A stretch of DNA of 64,000 bases from Halovibrio variabilis (lineage in GTDB: Bacteria > Pseudomonadota > Gammaproteobacteria > Pseudomonadales > Halomonadaceae): assembly GCF_007991175.1 (NCBI RefSeq), contig NZ_BJXV01000017.1:25510-89509 (forward strand), in the 5' to 3' direction. Shown piece by piece: positions 8,751 to 17,306 of the stretch. Made by a program: the position numbers and the translations under genes. Each line of letters starts with the position of its first letter. Positions within the stretch are counted from its first letter, which is position 1. Under the pieces are notes generated by a model. That model was not told the origin of the DNA. It did not search any database and saw only the letters and a program-made list of their open reading frames with translations.

Positions 8751-9554
8751 ATGCTTGATAGCAGCAATGACCTGCTCGAAACGGTAAAGCAAGCGGCCTA
8801 TGAGGCCGGCGCTTTGTTGCGCGAAGGGTATGCAAAAGAGGGGCGAGTGGCTTTTGAGCAAAAGGGCGCATCGGACTTTGTTACCTACTACGATACAACG
8901 GCTGAGAATATCATTATCGACTGCATCAGCAGCACGTTTCCTGACATCGCTTTTCTTGGCGAGGAGAGCGGCCTGACACCCAGCACCGATAGCGACTATA
9001 CCGTGGTGATTGACCCCCTGGATGGCACCAACAATTTCCTCCACAGGGTGCCTCACTTCTCGGTTTCGATTGCGGTTACTCAGGGCGATGAGTTGATCAT
9101 TGGGGTCGTCTACCAACCGCTGCTTGATGAAATGCTTTGGGCGGCCAAAGGCTCTGGCGCCTTCCTCAATGACCGGCAGCTCACTACGCCTGACGCTCGC
9201 CCGATGACCGAAATGCTGGTGAGCACCTGCCTGCCCTACCACGCCAAAGGCGACTGCGCGATTGCCTTGCAGCAACTCACCGCGCTAATGCCCCAGGTAG
9301 CCGGCATTCGCAGCCCCGGCTCTGCGGCGTTAGAAATCGCCTACCTCAGTCTGGGCCGCTTTGATGCCTTTTGGTCTCAGGGTGCCAAGCTCGACTTTTG
9401 GGACATTGCCGCGGGTATTGTGATCGCCCGAGAAGCAGGCTTTACCGTTACCGACCTCACTGGCGAGCCAAATCCTCGTCAGTGGAATAGCCTAATTGCG
9501 GCACACCCCGAGCGGCATAGCCAACTGCTAGCGTGTTTAAAAGCGTTCTCATGA
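8751..9554 (+). CDS. Inositol-monophosphatase family phosphatase (SuhB/CysQ superfamily)
   Basis: A 267-residue Mg2+-dependent, Li+-sensitive-type phosphatase. The metal-site motifs are all present: GEES at 70-73, DPLDGT at 88-93 and the C-terminal KLDFWDIAAGIVIAREAGF with the last metal-binding Asp. ATG 8751 is preferred because AGGGGAAA sits just upstream and the family's N-terminus begins there; the frame is open back to 8631 without family similarity. The substrate cannot be decided from motifs: inositol phosphates, 3'-phosphoadenosine phosphate and sugar phosphates are all used within this superfamily. It stands alone between the repeat copy and the Fur-controlled ATPase gene. Confidence 0.88.
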   Translation: MLDSSNDLLETVKQAAYEAGALLREGYAKEGRVAFEQKGASDFVTYYDTTAENIIIDCISSTFPDIAFLGEESGLTPSTDSDYTVVIDPLDGTNNFLHRVPHFSVSIAVTQGDELIIGVVYQPLLDEMLWAAKGSGAFLNDRQLTTPDARPMTEMLVSTCLPYHAKGDCAIALQQLTALMPQVAGIRSPGSAALEIAYLSLGRFDAFWSQGAKLDFWDIAAGIVIAREAGFTVTDLTGEPNPRQWNSLIAAHPERHSQLLACLKAFS

Positions 9555-9836
9555 AAATCTAAAGATAGGTGCCGGGGTTGGTGTGGTGCCACTGGGCGTC
9601 GTACCGCCGCCACCCGCGGGTGCCTCAAACGCTCGCTGAACTCGCTTTCTCGTTACCACGCGCTACAAGTGCCACAAAGTTGCATCGGTGGGGTTTCGTA
9701 GCGCGGCGTAAGCGTCAGCGCACCCGCGACGGCGGCCCGGCGCGGAAGCAGCGCAAGCAGAGGCTAGCTGACTGAGACTTATCATTTCCCCAAGCTGCGT
9801 TTGCCATCTCTTAGTAAATCTTTTCATTTTTTTGTT
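9555..9836. other. Non-coding stretch before the Fur-controlled ATPase
   Basis: Short frames exist on both strands but none has a ribosome site or recognisable family. The GC-rich part (9600-9770) may be residue of an older gene. From 9800 the sequence turns AT-rich and becomes the promoter of the ATPase gene. Confidence 0.4.
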
Positions 9837-9855
9837 AAAAATGAGAACTATTAGC
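9837..9855 (+). promoter_or_regulatory. Probable Fur box before the FhuC-like gene
   Basis: I count 13 of 19 matches to the Fur consensus, with the core AATGAGAA and ATTAGC. A second, weaker match (11 of 19, containing ATTATCATTA) lies at about 9863-9881. The pair is 20-60 bases before the ATPase ATG and its AGGAG ribosome site at 9890. Confidence 0.65.
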
Positions 9856-9900
9856 ACTAGAATGGAGCCATTATCATTAACGCATCGCTAGGAGTGATTC

Positions 9901-10668
9901 ATGTTCGAGGTCAAAGGCGCCACCTTCGAAATCAATGGCAAGCCGATCCTAACGCCCATTGAACATAGCTTTCAGGAAGGAAAGATTTACGGCCTGATTG
10001 GCCACAATGGCTCAGGCAAGTCGACCTTGATAAAACTCATGGCGCAGCAGCAGCCTACCAGTCAGGGAGAAATCCACTTTGACCAGCGCCCACTGAGTGA
10101 TTGGGGCAACCGCGAGTTCGCCCGCCAAGTCGCTTACCTCCCCCAACATCTGCCCAGCGCTGAGAGCCTTACCGGGCGGGAACTGGTGTCCTTTGGGCGC
10201 TACCCATGGCACGGTTTGCTCGGGCGCCACACCCAGAAAGACAAAGATGCCATTGACCGCGCCATTGCCCTCACCCATACCGAAGACTTCGCCGACCGCC
10301 TGGTCGATACGCTTTCCGGCGGCGAGCGCCAACGGGTCTGGCTGGCCATGCTACTGGCCCAAGGCAGCCGTTTTCTACTCTTGGATGAACCACTGGCAGC
10401 GCTGGATATCGCCCACCAGATGGAAGTGCTGGAGTTGATTCGCAAGCTATGCGATGAGCTAAACCTTGGGGTGATTATCGTGCTGCACGATATCAACATG
10501 GCCTCGCGCTACTGCGATGAACTGATGGCGTTGCACAGCGGCCGTCTACTGGCCTGCGGCTCCCCAAACGACCTGATGTGCGATAGCACGCTGGAAGCGA
10601 TTTACGGGCTCCCCATGCAGGTCATGAAACACCCTAACGGAGAGCACAATATCGCCGTGGCGCAGTAA
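9901..10668 (+). CDS. Iron-siderophore ABC transporter ATP-binding protein (FhuC/FecE-like)
   Basis: A 255-residue cytoplasmic ATPase that would power import of ferric siderophore. Walker A is GHNGSGKS at 34-41, the Q-loop lies in VAYLPQHLP, the signature is LSGGERQRVWLAMLLAQ, Walker B is FLLLDEPLAALD and the H-loop is VLHDINMASRYCD, all characteristic of the FhuC/FecE/FepC group. AGGAG lies eight bases before the ATG, and two Fur-box matches precede it. The matching permease (FhuB-type) is not downstream, where pncB follows. The ATPase must therefore work with a permease encoded outside the window, or this is the surviving part of a split operon. Likely partners are the two FhuD-like proteins 3-5 kb upstream. 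Confidence 0.93.
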   Translation: MFEVKGATFEINGKPILTPIEHSFQEGKIYGLIGHNGSGKSTLIKLMAQQQPTSQGEIHFDQRPLSDWGNREFARQVAYLPQHLPSAESLTGRELVSFGRYPWHGLLGRHTQKDKDAIDRAIALTHTEDFADRLVDTLSGGERQRVWLAMLLAQGSRFLLLDEPLAALDIAHQMEVLELIRKLCDELNLGVIIVLHDINMASRYCDELMALHSGRLLACGSPNDLMCDSTLEAIYGLPMQVMKHPNGEHNIAVAQ

Positions 10669-10807
10669 ATTAAAATACTATCAATGGTTCAGGTTGCGTC
10701 TGTGCATTCAAAAAAATAACGATGTTGCTCGCTTGCTACTCATGCGCGAGAGCGCATTGGCGACGGCGGCATCCTTAATCAGTACTCACTATGATCAAGG
10801 AGACAGC

Positions 10808-10861
10808 ATGCACCATGTGAGGGCCCTGTTTACCCAGCGCCATGCCAGGAAGGTTTTATGA
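10808..10861 (+). CDS. Possible 17-residue leader peptide overlapping pncB
   Basis: A 17-codon frame beginning ATG CAC CAT, encoding [23 protein letters not shown] at 10797-10802 is spaced five bases from its ATG, a stronger ribosome site than pncB itself appears to have. Its stop TGA (10859-10861) overlaps the pncB ATG (10858-10860) as ATGA, the classic arrangement for translational coupling. It is too short to judge by codon use, and no family is known to me. Confidence 0.4.
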   Translation: MHHVRALFTQRHARKVL

Positions 10862-12057
10862 CGGCTACTTACCGCGAAGGTCCGATCATTACCTCGCTGC
10901 TGGACACCGACTGGTACAAGATCACCATGATGCAGGGGGTGCACCACAAATACCCCAACGCCAGTGTGGCCTGGGAGTTTCGTTGCCGTAACTCGGAGGA
11001 TCTCGCGCCTTACATCAGCGAGATTCGCGAACAGATCGATCGGCTGGCGACGCTCAAACTCAGCGCGGATGAATCGGCGTACCTCAGCTCGGTTCCCTAT
11101 CTCACGCCGGACTTCATACGTTTTCTCGAGCTATTCCGCTTCCGCCCTGAGTACGTCGACGTCTTCATGGAGGGGCAAGAGCTATGCATCGTCATCGACG
11201 GCCCCTGGACGCACAGCATTTTGTTTGAGATCGTCATTTTGGCGATCATAAGCGAAGTACGTAATCGAGTACTCTACCCTAAGGTGACCATTGAAGAGGC
11301 AGTGAGCCAGCTACGCCAGAAGCTCGCTACCCTGCGTCAGCACTATACTCCCGAACAACTAGCAGGCTTCAACCTTGCCGACTTTGGCACTCGCCGCCGC
11401 CTTTCCCAGCCGGTGCAGGAAGCCATCATCACGATATTAAGCCAGGAGTTTCCAGGCAACTTCGTGGGCACCAGCAATGTGGATATCGCACGGCGCCACG
11501 GGCTCGCCCCCATGGGCACCATGGCCCACGAATGGGTCATGGCCCACCAGCAACTCGGCAGCCGCTTAGTTGACAGCCAGCGTGCCGCACTTGAAGCCTG
11601 GGTGCAGGAGTATCGCGGCCACCTGGGTATTGCACTGACTGACACCATCACGCTCGACGCCTTTCTGCATGATTTTGACCTGTATTTTGCCAAGCTCTTC
11701 GATGGGTTGCGCCACGACAGCGGCGACCCGATGCTCTTTGCCGAAAAATGCATTCGCCATTACGAGGCATTGGGCATTGACCCGCGCAGCAAAACCTTGA
11801 TCTTCAGTGACGCCTTGACCTTCGACAAGGCCATGGAGATCAAAACGGCCCTGGAGGGCAGGATCAAGACCAGTTTCGGGATTGGCACAAGCCTTACCTG
11901 CGACGTGCCCGGCCTCAAGCCCATGAACATGGTGATCAAAATGGTGTCCTGCAACGGCCAGCCCGTCGCCAAGATATCCGATGAACCCGGCAAAACCACC
12001 TCAAGAGACCAGAACTTCGTCAACTACCTAAAGCAGGTATTCCAAGTGGCGCATTAA
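10858..12057 (+). CDS. pncB: Nicotinate phosphoribosyltransferase
   Basis: A 399-residue enzyme, the usual PncB length, that converts nicotinate and PRPP to nicotinate mononucleotide in NAD salvage. Family marks are the N-terminal [31 protein letters not shown] near 176 (with the His-free autophosphorylation region following), [19 protein letters not shown] near 286 and [13 protein letters not shown] near the C-terminus. AGGAAGG precedes the ATG, and the overlapping leader frame described separately may couple its translation. It is followed by convergent genes of the iron operon. Confidence 0.95.
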   Translation: MTATYREGPIITSLLDTDWYKITMMQGVHHKYPNASVAWEFRCRNSEDLAPYISEIREQIDRLATLKLSADESAYLSSVPYLTPDFIRFLELFRFRPEYVDVFMEGQELCIVIDGPWTHSILFEIVILAIISEVRNRVLYPKVTIEEAVSQLRQKLATLRQHYTPEQLAGFNLADFGTRRRLSQPVQEAIITILSQEFPGNFVGTSNVDIARRHGLAPMGTMAHEWVMAHQQLGSRLVDSQRAALEAWVQEYRGHLGIALTDTITLDAFLHDFDLYFAKLFDGLRHDSGDPMLFAEKCIRHYEALGIDPRSKTLIFSDALTFDKAMEIKTALEGRIKTSFGIGTSLTCDVPGLKPMNMVIKMVSCNGQPVAKISDEPGKTTSRDQNFVNYLKQVFQVAH

Positions 12058-12102
12058 GGCCGCTCGAACTTACTATGCCCCGCTGGTGTTTAATCACGCG
12101 TA

Positions 12103-13191
12103 TCAGGTCAGATGGTTATCCCACAGCATATCCAGGCGGGCGAGCAGCTTGGGCGATGCCTGATTGAGCGACACGCGGTAGAGCCCGCCCTGGCCGGAAG
12201 AGACCAGAAAGCCACCGTTGCCATCGCAGCGGGCGCCGGCGGCATCGGGCAGTTCCAGGTTAGCAAGAAGCTTGCCTTGCGCAGCATCCAGCAGCAGCAC
12301 CCGGTTGCCTCGGGGTGCAGTGACCAGGGCATTTGCCGAAACCCGGCTAAACGCCACGCTGGCGGTGTATTGTTGCAGGCTGGCGGTGACATCCTCAGGC
12401 AGCGCCAGCTCAGAAAACTGGCCATCGGCATCCAGACAGCAGATCAACGGGTGGGCCTCCCACTCGGGGCCTTCGAACTGGTAGCCGGCGATTACCGTGC
12501 CGTCTGCCGCGACATCGAGATGACGACAGCTGAGCTGGTGGTGCGAGGGTTCATGGCGGGCCAGTATCTCGCCGCTGTGGCGATCCATCAGCATCAACGC
12601 CGGTGCCATGGTCGCCAAGTTGAGCTTTACCCGGCCGTAGTCAGGATGCGTCTGGATGCCGCCCAAGCCAATCACCAGGGTGTCACCGTCCGGCATCAGC
12701 CGAAGCTCGTGAGGGCCAATACCGTCCAGTGGCATATCGCGCACATGGGCGTAGTCATTGGCCGCATCGTAAACCCGCACCAGCCCGGCGCTGTCCGCCA
12801 GGCGATTGGCGGTGACATACAGGTAGCGCCCGCTTTGATCGAATACGCCATGCCCGTAGAAGTGGTAGCCCTCTCCCGCCGCAATAGTATGGGCGAGTTG
12901 GCGGCTGTCGCCATCGATCACATGCATCCGCGTGCCGGGGCGGCGGGCAAACAGCACCGCCTGGCGGGAATCAGGCCGTAAACAACCGCCGTGACAGCGC
13001 TCGGGCACTTCTATCATAAAGCGGGTCTTGCCATCCAGCGCCACCCCGGCAATGAAATGCCCGCCGCGGGGATCATCCACCGCGCTAAATAGCCAATCCA
13101 CCTCTTCACGGGCGGGCAGCGCCCAGCTCAGTGGCGTCAGCGCCATGACCATACTGCCCAGCACTACTTTGAGTACTTGGCGTCGGTGCAT
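12103..13191 (-). CDS. DUF1513 periplasmic beta-propeller-like protein of the imelysin iron operon
   Basis: A 362-residue exported protein (signal region MHRRQVLKVVLGSMVMALTP, with an Arg pair that could be Tat-like but is not a full motif). The body is a repeated WD-like/propeller pattern (DDPRGGHFIAGVALDG, HFYGHGVFDQSGRYLYVTAN, GIGPHELRLMPDGDTLVIGLGG) characteristic of DUF1513. In Pseudomonas and relatives this family is the last gene of the imelysin / di-haem / imelysin cluster (PA4370-PA4373 arrangement), exactly as here. The biochemical role is not known; a periplasmic iron-handling or scaffold role is inferred from the operon. Its ATG is three bases after the stop of the preceding gene, and its GGAG ribosome site lies inside that gene's end. 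Confidence 0.85.
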   Translation of the reverse strand: MHRRQVLKVVLGSMVMALTPLSWALPAREEVDWLFSAVDDPRGGHFIAGVALDGKTRFMIEVPERCHGGCLRPDSRQAVLFARRPGTRMHVIDGDSRQLAHTIAAGEGYHFYGHGVFDQSGRYLYVTANRLADSAGLVRVYDAANDYAHVRDMPLDGIGPHELRLMPDGDTLVIGLGGIQTHPDYGRVKLNLATMAPALMLMDRHSGEILARHEPSHHQLSCRHLDVAADGTVIAGYQFEGPEWEAHPLICCLDADGQFSELALPEDVTASLQQYTASVAFSRVSANALVTAPRGNRVLLLDAAQGKLLANLELPDAAGARCDGNGGFLVSSGQGGLYRVSLNQASPKLLARLDMLWDNHLT

Positions 13192-13194
13192 AGC

Positions 13195-14220
13195 TTAATC
13201 TCCATCGCTGGAATTAAAGCCGCGCATCAGACCCAGTTCAGCGGCTATCTCATTACCCAGCAGGTGGCGCAGCTGGCTGATGTCGAGGTAGAGCGATTGC
13301 AAGCCGCGAAACGCCTCTTCGTATTCAAGGGCTGGCACTAAGCCCGACGGCTGTTCGCTGGCCTGGGCGAGCGTCTTATCGAGCTGGTCACGAAACGCCT
13401 CGGCTAGGGGAAGTGCATCGGCCTCGCGCAGCAAGGCGGTTAAGCCCGGCAAGAAGCCGGTACGCAGGCCCTCCAGGCTACTCGCTACCAAACGAACCGA
13501 TTGTTCACTACGCCAGGCTTCGGCCAGATAGCCATTAGCAGGCGCGCCTTTGAGGCCCATGGGCTCACCGAGGCGTTTATCCTCAAGTTGCTCAAGGGCC
13601 TGAATGGCACTGGCCAGCGTGGTTTCGGTGTAGTCAGACATATCAAGATAGTGCTCGCCAAAGGCCTGCCAGTCGCGATGCAACGCGCTTGTGGTATCCG
13701 CCAGATGGGTCGTAATGGCCTGCATCAGCGCGCAGGCGTTGGGGTCGCTGAGGGCTCGCCCGTCCTCCATGGCGTCGTCATAGAGCAGATATTCCAGCGC
13801 TGGAAAGCCCTGGATCGCCACGCTGTCCCTGGCGATCGCCTGGGCATCGGGCGCGGCGGGGGCTTTCAGCCAGCCGTTCACCTTACGGCCGACCAGGTTT
13901 TTGCGATCCGGCCAGAACTGCAGTTGCCAGCCTCGGCTGTTCTGTTCGACCGGGCCAAACTGAATAAAGCGCACTGCCTGCCAGGCTTGATAGGCGCTCA
14001 GCCAGTCATTTTCCAGCCGCTGCCTGAGCGATTCGTCGGGGGCTTGGCAAAAGCGCGCGGCGCTGGCCTCCAAACGCTCGGACGCATCGCTCAGCTCGGC
14101 ATACTGCATCGCCATCGCGCCGTGCCAAATATCCCGCGGCGCGGGCGTGTCCGCCGCAAAAGAAAGCGGTGCCGCCAATAGCGTACAAGCCAGTAAACCC
14201 AGCCGTCGAAATGCAGCCAT
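13195..14220 (-). CDS. Imelysin-family periplasmic protein (second imelysin gene)
   Basis: A 341-residue exported protein of the imelysin (peptidase M75/EfeO-like) family, with a signal peptide ending LSFAADT. It contains WLSAYQAWQAVRFIQFGPVE and IQGFPALEYLLYDD. The latter replaces the GxHxxE metal motif of true imelysins by GFPALE: the Glu is kept and the His is lost, as in the second imelysin of such clusters. ATG 14220 is preferred over GTG 14223 because AAGGAG is better spaced. It presumably binds iron or a partner in the periplasm rather than acting as a peptidase. Gaps are 46 bases to the upstream gene and 3 bases to the downstream gene. Confidence 0.87.
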   Translation of the reverse strand: MAAFRRLGLLACTLLAAPLSFAADTPAPRDIWHGAMAMQYAELSDASERLEASAARFCQAPDESLRQRLENDWLSAYQAWQAVRFIQFGPVEQNSRGWQLQFWPDRKNLVGRKVNGWLKAPAAPDAQAIARDSVAIQGFPALEYLLYDDAMEDGRALSDPNACALMQAITTHLADTTSALHRDWQAFGEHYLDMSDYTETTLASAIQALEQLEDKRLGEPMGLKGAPANGYLAEAWRSEQSVRLVASSLEGLRTGFLPGLTALLREADALPLAEAFRDQLDKTLAQASEQPSGLVPALEYEEAFRGLQSLYLDISQLRHLLGNEIAAELGLMRGFNSSDGD

Positions 14221-14266
14221 CACATAAACTCCTTGGCAATCAAGCCTTTCAACAATTCAACAACAC

Positions 14267-15718
14267 TTATAGCGATTCAAGGAAACGGATGAGTTCAGCG
14301 CGCTGGTCTTCAGGCAGCTCACGGTACCCTTGGGTGGCCTCTTCGGCTTCGCCACCGTGCCAGAGAACTGCCTCTTCCAGGGTGCGGGCGCGGCCGTCGT
14401 GGAGAAAGCCCGCGCGGGGGTTAACCGTTTGCGCCAGGCCGATGCCCCATAGTGGTGGGGTACGCCACTCGCGGCCATCAGCTTTGAACTCACTACGATG
14501 ATCGGCCAGGGCGTCGCCCATGTCGTGGAGCAGCAGATCGCTGTAGGGCCAGATGATCTGATCCGCCAGCGCCGGGCGGTCAGCATCCGCAGCGGTGCGA
14601 TGGCGCGGCGTGTGGCAGCTGGCGCAGCCCAGCGCGTTGAACCGCTCGGCGCCTTGTTTCACTGCCGGGTCATCCATGTTGCGGCGCATTGGCACTGCCA
14701 GGCTAGAGGCATAGAAGGTCACAAAGCCGGCCACGTCATCGCTGACTTCAGGCGTTCCGCCGTTGGGAAAGCCGTCGCAGCCCTGGCTTTCCATGCAGTC
14801 GGTTTGCGGCACTAAGCTGGAGGTCAGTCCCATATCGCCGGCGAAGGCGTGCAAGCCCTGCTGCTCAATACTGGGTTCGCCGGCCTTCCAGCCGAATCGC
14901 CCCATGACGGTGCTAAAACTGCGCACATCCCAAACCTGGTTGGCGCGCCCGGAGATACCGTCGCCATCGGCGTCGTCAGGATCGGCGGCGGCGATCAGAT
15001 CCGCTTCGGGAATCGCTTCCAGTAATCCCAGACCCGTCATGGGGGGGGCCAGGCGGGGCGAGGTGTGTAGCGCCTCGGGCAGCTCGCCGTAAGCGGGTTC
15101 AGCAATTGAGTAGAGTGGTTCCTGCAGGGTAACGCTAGCGCCATCGGCGAGACTAACCTCCCGTGGGCGATACTCGATGACCAGCTTGCCCTCAGGCTGG
15201 GCGCCGGGAATCGCCGCGGTTTGCAGCTGCAGGCCGTAGTTGGGTACCGGAAGTGCACCGCGCTGTTCCAGCGTCGCGGCGTCGGCTTGGTTAGCGGGCA
15301 GCGAGAGGCGCAGAAAGAGCGCGATGGGGTTTTCGTCGCCGGTCGGCGGGTGTCCGCGGCCATCTTTTATGTGGCAGCCCTGACAGCTATTGGTGTTGAA
15401 TAGCGGGCCCAGGCCGTCGCGGGCCTCGGTACTGGCGGGAGCCGCCACCCAGGGATTACGGAAGAAACTGTTGCCAACGCTGAAGTCCAAGCGTTTGGTC
15501 ATTGACATATTGCCCAGTGGCAGCGAATAGGCGTTGTGGTCGAACTGCTCCACCGACCCATCGCCGCCGCTCATGGGCGTCGTTTGAATGGGATAATCGT
15601 GGGTAGGTGATTCGGCTGCCAGCAAGGGCGCTGCCAACAGGGCCAGTAAGAAACTGCTGCGGGCTAATGTGTTGGGCAGCCACTTGGCGAAGATAATAAA
15701 CGAGGGTAAGCGGTACAT
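14267..15718 (-). CDS. Di-haem cytochrome c peroxidase-like protein (DUF1111)
   Basis: A 483-residue periplasmic protein with a signal peptide and two c-type haem motifs, CQGCH near residue 111 and CASCH near 370. It belongs to the DUF1111 group, called 'thiol oxidoreductase' in many annotations and related to MauG/CcpA di-haem peroxidases. WDVRSFSTVMGRFGWKAGEPS and PPLWGIGLAQTVNPRAGFLHDGRARTLEEAVLWHGGEA are typical of the group. ATG 15718 is chosen because AAGG precedes it and it begins the signal peptide; an in-frame extension to 15757 has no support. Lying between two imelysins, it probably oxidises or reduces iron during periplasmic uptake. That is inference from context. Confidence 0.88.
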   Translation of the reverse strand: MYRLPSFIIFAKWLPNTLARSSFLLALLAAPLLAAESPTHDYPIQTTPMSGGDGSVEQFDHNAYSLPLGNMSMTKRLDFSVGNSFFRNPWVAAPASTEARDGLGPLFNTNSCQGCHIKDGRGHPPTGDENPIALFLRLSLPANQADAATLEQRGALPVPNYGLQLQTAAIPGAQPEGKLVIEYRPREVSLADGASVTLQEPLYSIAEPAYGELPEALHTSPRLAPPMTGLGLLEAIPEADLIAAADPDDADGDGISGRANQVWDVRSFSTVMGRFGWKAGEPSIEQQGLHAFAGDMGLTSSLVPQTDCMESQGCDGFPNGGTPEVSDDVAGFVTFYASSLAVPMRRNMDDPAVKQGAERFNALGCASCHTPRHRTAADADRPALADQIIWPYSDLLLHDMGDALADHRSEFKADGREWRTPPLWGIGLAQTVNPRAGFLHDGRARTLEEAVLWHGGEAEEATQGYRELPEDQRAELIRFLESL

Positions 15719-15772
15719 GGTGATACCTTGAGAAGGATGGTACTGAATGCGAGCCATTCAAAAAAACCAACA

Positions 15773-15804
15773 GAGCCGCTCGATAGTAAAACTATCAGCG
15801 GCTC
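15773..15804 (-). terminator. Strong hairpin between the first imelysin and the di-haem gene
   Basis: GAGCCGCT(C)GATAGT pairs with ACTATCAGCGGCTC: 14 base pairs with one bulge and a 3-base loop. On the minus strand it is followed after six bases by a run of seven to eight T. It lies inside the presumed operon, so it may be a partial terminator that lowers expression of the three downstream genes. Confidence 0.65.
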
Positions 15805-15824
15805 ATGGTAGACGCTAGCCCGGG

Positions 15825-17114
15825 CTAGAAGCGGTGACCGGCGTCATCCGGCTGCAGCGACGTCACGCCCAGCTCACCGGCGGCCTGTTCGATGGATCCC
15901 GTTTGCGCTACCAGGGTGAGAATGGCCTCATTGATCAGCTCACTGCCCTGCTCATTGCCCGGCGCGATCATCATGTCAAACGCCATTGGCGAGCTTTCCG
16001 CCTCGGCCGCCTGCTTGATGGCATCGAGGCGCGCCATGGTGGCATCAAGCTGCTCACTCAGGTTGTCGGCAAGCGCCTCATCCTGCTGAGCCAGCAGGTC
16101 TTGCAGTGAAGGCCCTTCGACCACGCTGCCGTCAAGGCGCTGATAGGTACCGGTGTAGATATTCTGAATACCCTGGCCGTTGTAGTAGTGGGAGTTGTGG
16201 GTATTGTCGCTGAAGCAATCATGCTCATCCTCAAAAGAGTTGGCTTCCAGAGCGACTTTTAAGCGCTCACCCGCCAGCTCGCCAAGCGACAGCGAACCCA
16301 TGCCAAACAGCATGCGCCGCAGACCTTCCTGGTCGCTTTCCGCCAGCAGCGACTGGCGATAGTTATCCTCAGCTTCCGGCGCCCACTGGGCGACCATCCA
16401 TTCAAGGTCGTCGACTAACAAATCGGACACCGCGTCCAGGTAGCTGCGGCGACGATCGCAGTTGCCGTGGGTGCAGTCGTCGCCGGTTTGGTAATCGCTC
16501 ACCGGTCGTTCGCCGCTGCCCGCCTCGAAGCCATTCAAATCCTGCCCCCAGAGCAAAAATTCGATGGCATGATAGCCGCTGGCCACGTTAGCTTCCGAGC
16601 CGCCGACTTCATTGAGGTCGGCGAGGAGTTCTGGGGTGATCTCGCTAACGTCCAGGCTTTCACCGCCCACTTCGATTTGCTCGTTGGCGACAATATTGGC
16701 CGTGGCGCCTTCGTTCCCCAGCTCGTGCTGATAGTCATCGCCTTCGACATAATCGATCATGCCTTCATCAAGCGGCCAGGCGTTCAACTGCCCTTCCCAG
16801 TCATCCACCACGGCATTGCCGAAGCGGAACACTTCGCTCTGCTGGTAAGGAATACGCGCCTGCAACCAAGCTTGCTTGGCGGCATCCAGGGTCTCGGCGG
16901 TGGGGTTGGCCAGCAATTCGTCGATGCGCTCGTTCAACACCTCGGCGGCGTTGAGCGCATCGGCGTAATTAGCATGCGCCAGGTCGGCGTAATGATGAAC
17001 CACGGCATCTGCGCTAACGGTGTCGTCAGCAGCGGTAGCAACTGAGGCAAAAGGCATCAGCGCGCTAAGCGCAACAATGGCGGCAAGAGGGCGACGGAGC
17101 ATAATGGCGGGCAT
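15825..17114 (-). CDS. Imelysin-family iron-regulated protein (IcmP-like)
   Basis: A 429-residue exported protein (signal peptide ending SVATAADD) of the imelysin family. The family motif GxHxxE is intact as GYHAIEFLLWGQD near residues 188-200, along with QARIPYQQSEVFRFGN and NAWPLDEGMIDYVEG. A long acidic body and the sequence SEQLDATMARLDAIKQAAE near the C-terminus fit the mostly helical two-lobed fold. AAAGGA lies seven bases before ATG 17114. It is the first gene of a four-gene minus-strand cluster in the order known from Pseudomonas (icmP, DUF1111, imelysin, DUF1513), and a Fur-box match lies about 90 bases upstream. Periplasmic iron binding is likely; peptidase activity is doubtful. Confidence 0.9.
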   Translation of the reverse strand: MPAIMLRRPLAAIVALSALMPFASVATAADDTVSADAVVHHYADLAHANYADALNAAEVLNERIDELLANPTAETLDAAKQAWLQARIPYQQSEVFRFGNAVVDDWEGQLNAWPLDEGMIDYVEGDDYQHELGNEGATANIVANEQIEVGGESLDVSEITPELLADLNEVGGSEANVASGYHAIEFLLWGQDLNGFEAGSGERPVSDYQTGDDCTHGNCDRRRSYLDAVSDLLVDDLEWMVAQWAPEAEDNYRQSLLAESDQEGLRRMLFGMGSLSLGELAGERLKVALEANSFEDEHDCFSDNTHNSHYYNGQGIQNIYTGTYQRLDGSVVEGPSLQDLLAQQDEALADNLSEQLDATMARLDAIKQAAEAESSPMAFDMMIAPGNEQGSELINEAILTLVAQTGSIEQAAGELGVTSLQPDDAGHRF

Positions 17115-17203
17115 GACAATGTCCTTTGGGCTATAGCGTTAAACAAAGCACTCAAATAAAGTGCTACAACACCGATGCTGGGACCGAGTGCTGCACCTAT
17201 CTA

Positions 17204-17222
17204 TGGAATGTAATTCATTAAC
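17204..17222 (-). promoter_or_regulatory. Possible Fur box before the imelysin operon
   Basis: AATGTAATTCATTAAC lies in the 190-base gap between the divergent imelysin and ArgP-like genes. I count 12 of 19 matches to the Fur consensus, weaker than the boxes at 2310 and 9837. Iron control of homologous imelysin operons supports it. Confidence 0.4.
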
Positions 17223-17306
17223 TCATGAGATTCAATCCTATTAAATTCAACGCCAATCGCCCTGCCGGACTTTATCGCCATTTTTTGCTGCCCTGGGAAC
17301 ACCGCC

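Noticed and set aside
9569..9775. 68-codon frame before the FhuC-like gene
   Set aside because: Arg-rich composition, no ribosome site, ends before the Fur-controlled promoter; most likely non-coding.
12112..12981. 289-codon plus-strand frame opposite the DUF1513 gene
   Set aside because: Exact antisense of a well-supported gene, no ribosome site, low-complexity composition; a shadow frame caused by GC-rich codons.
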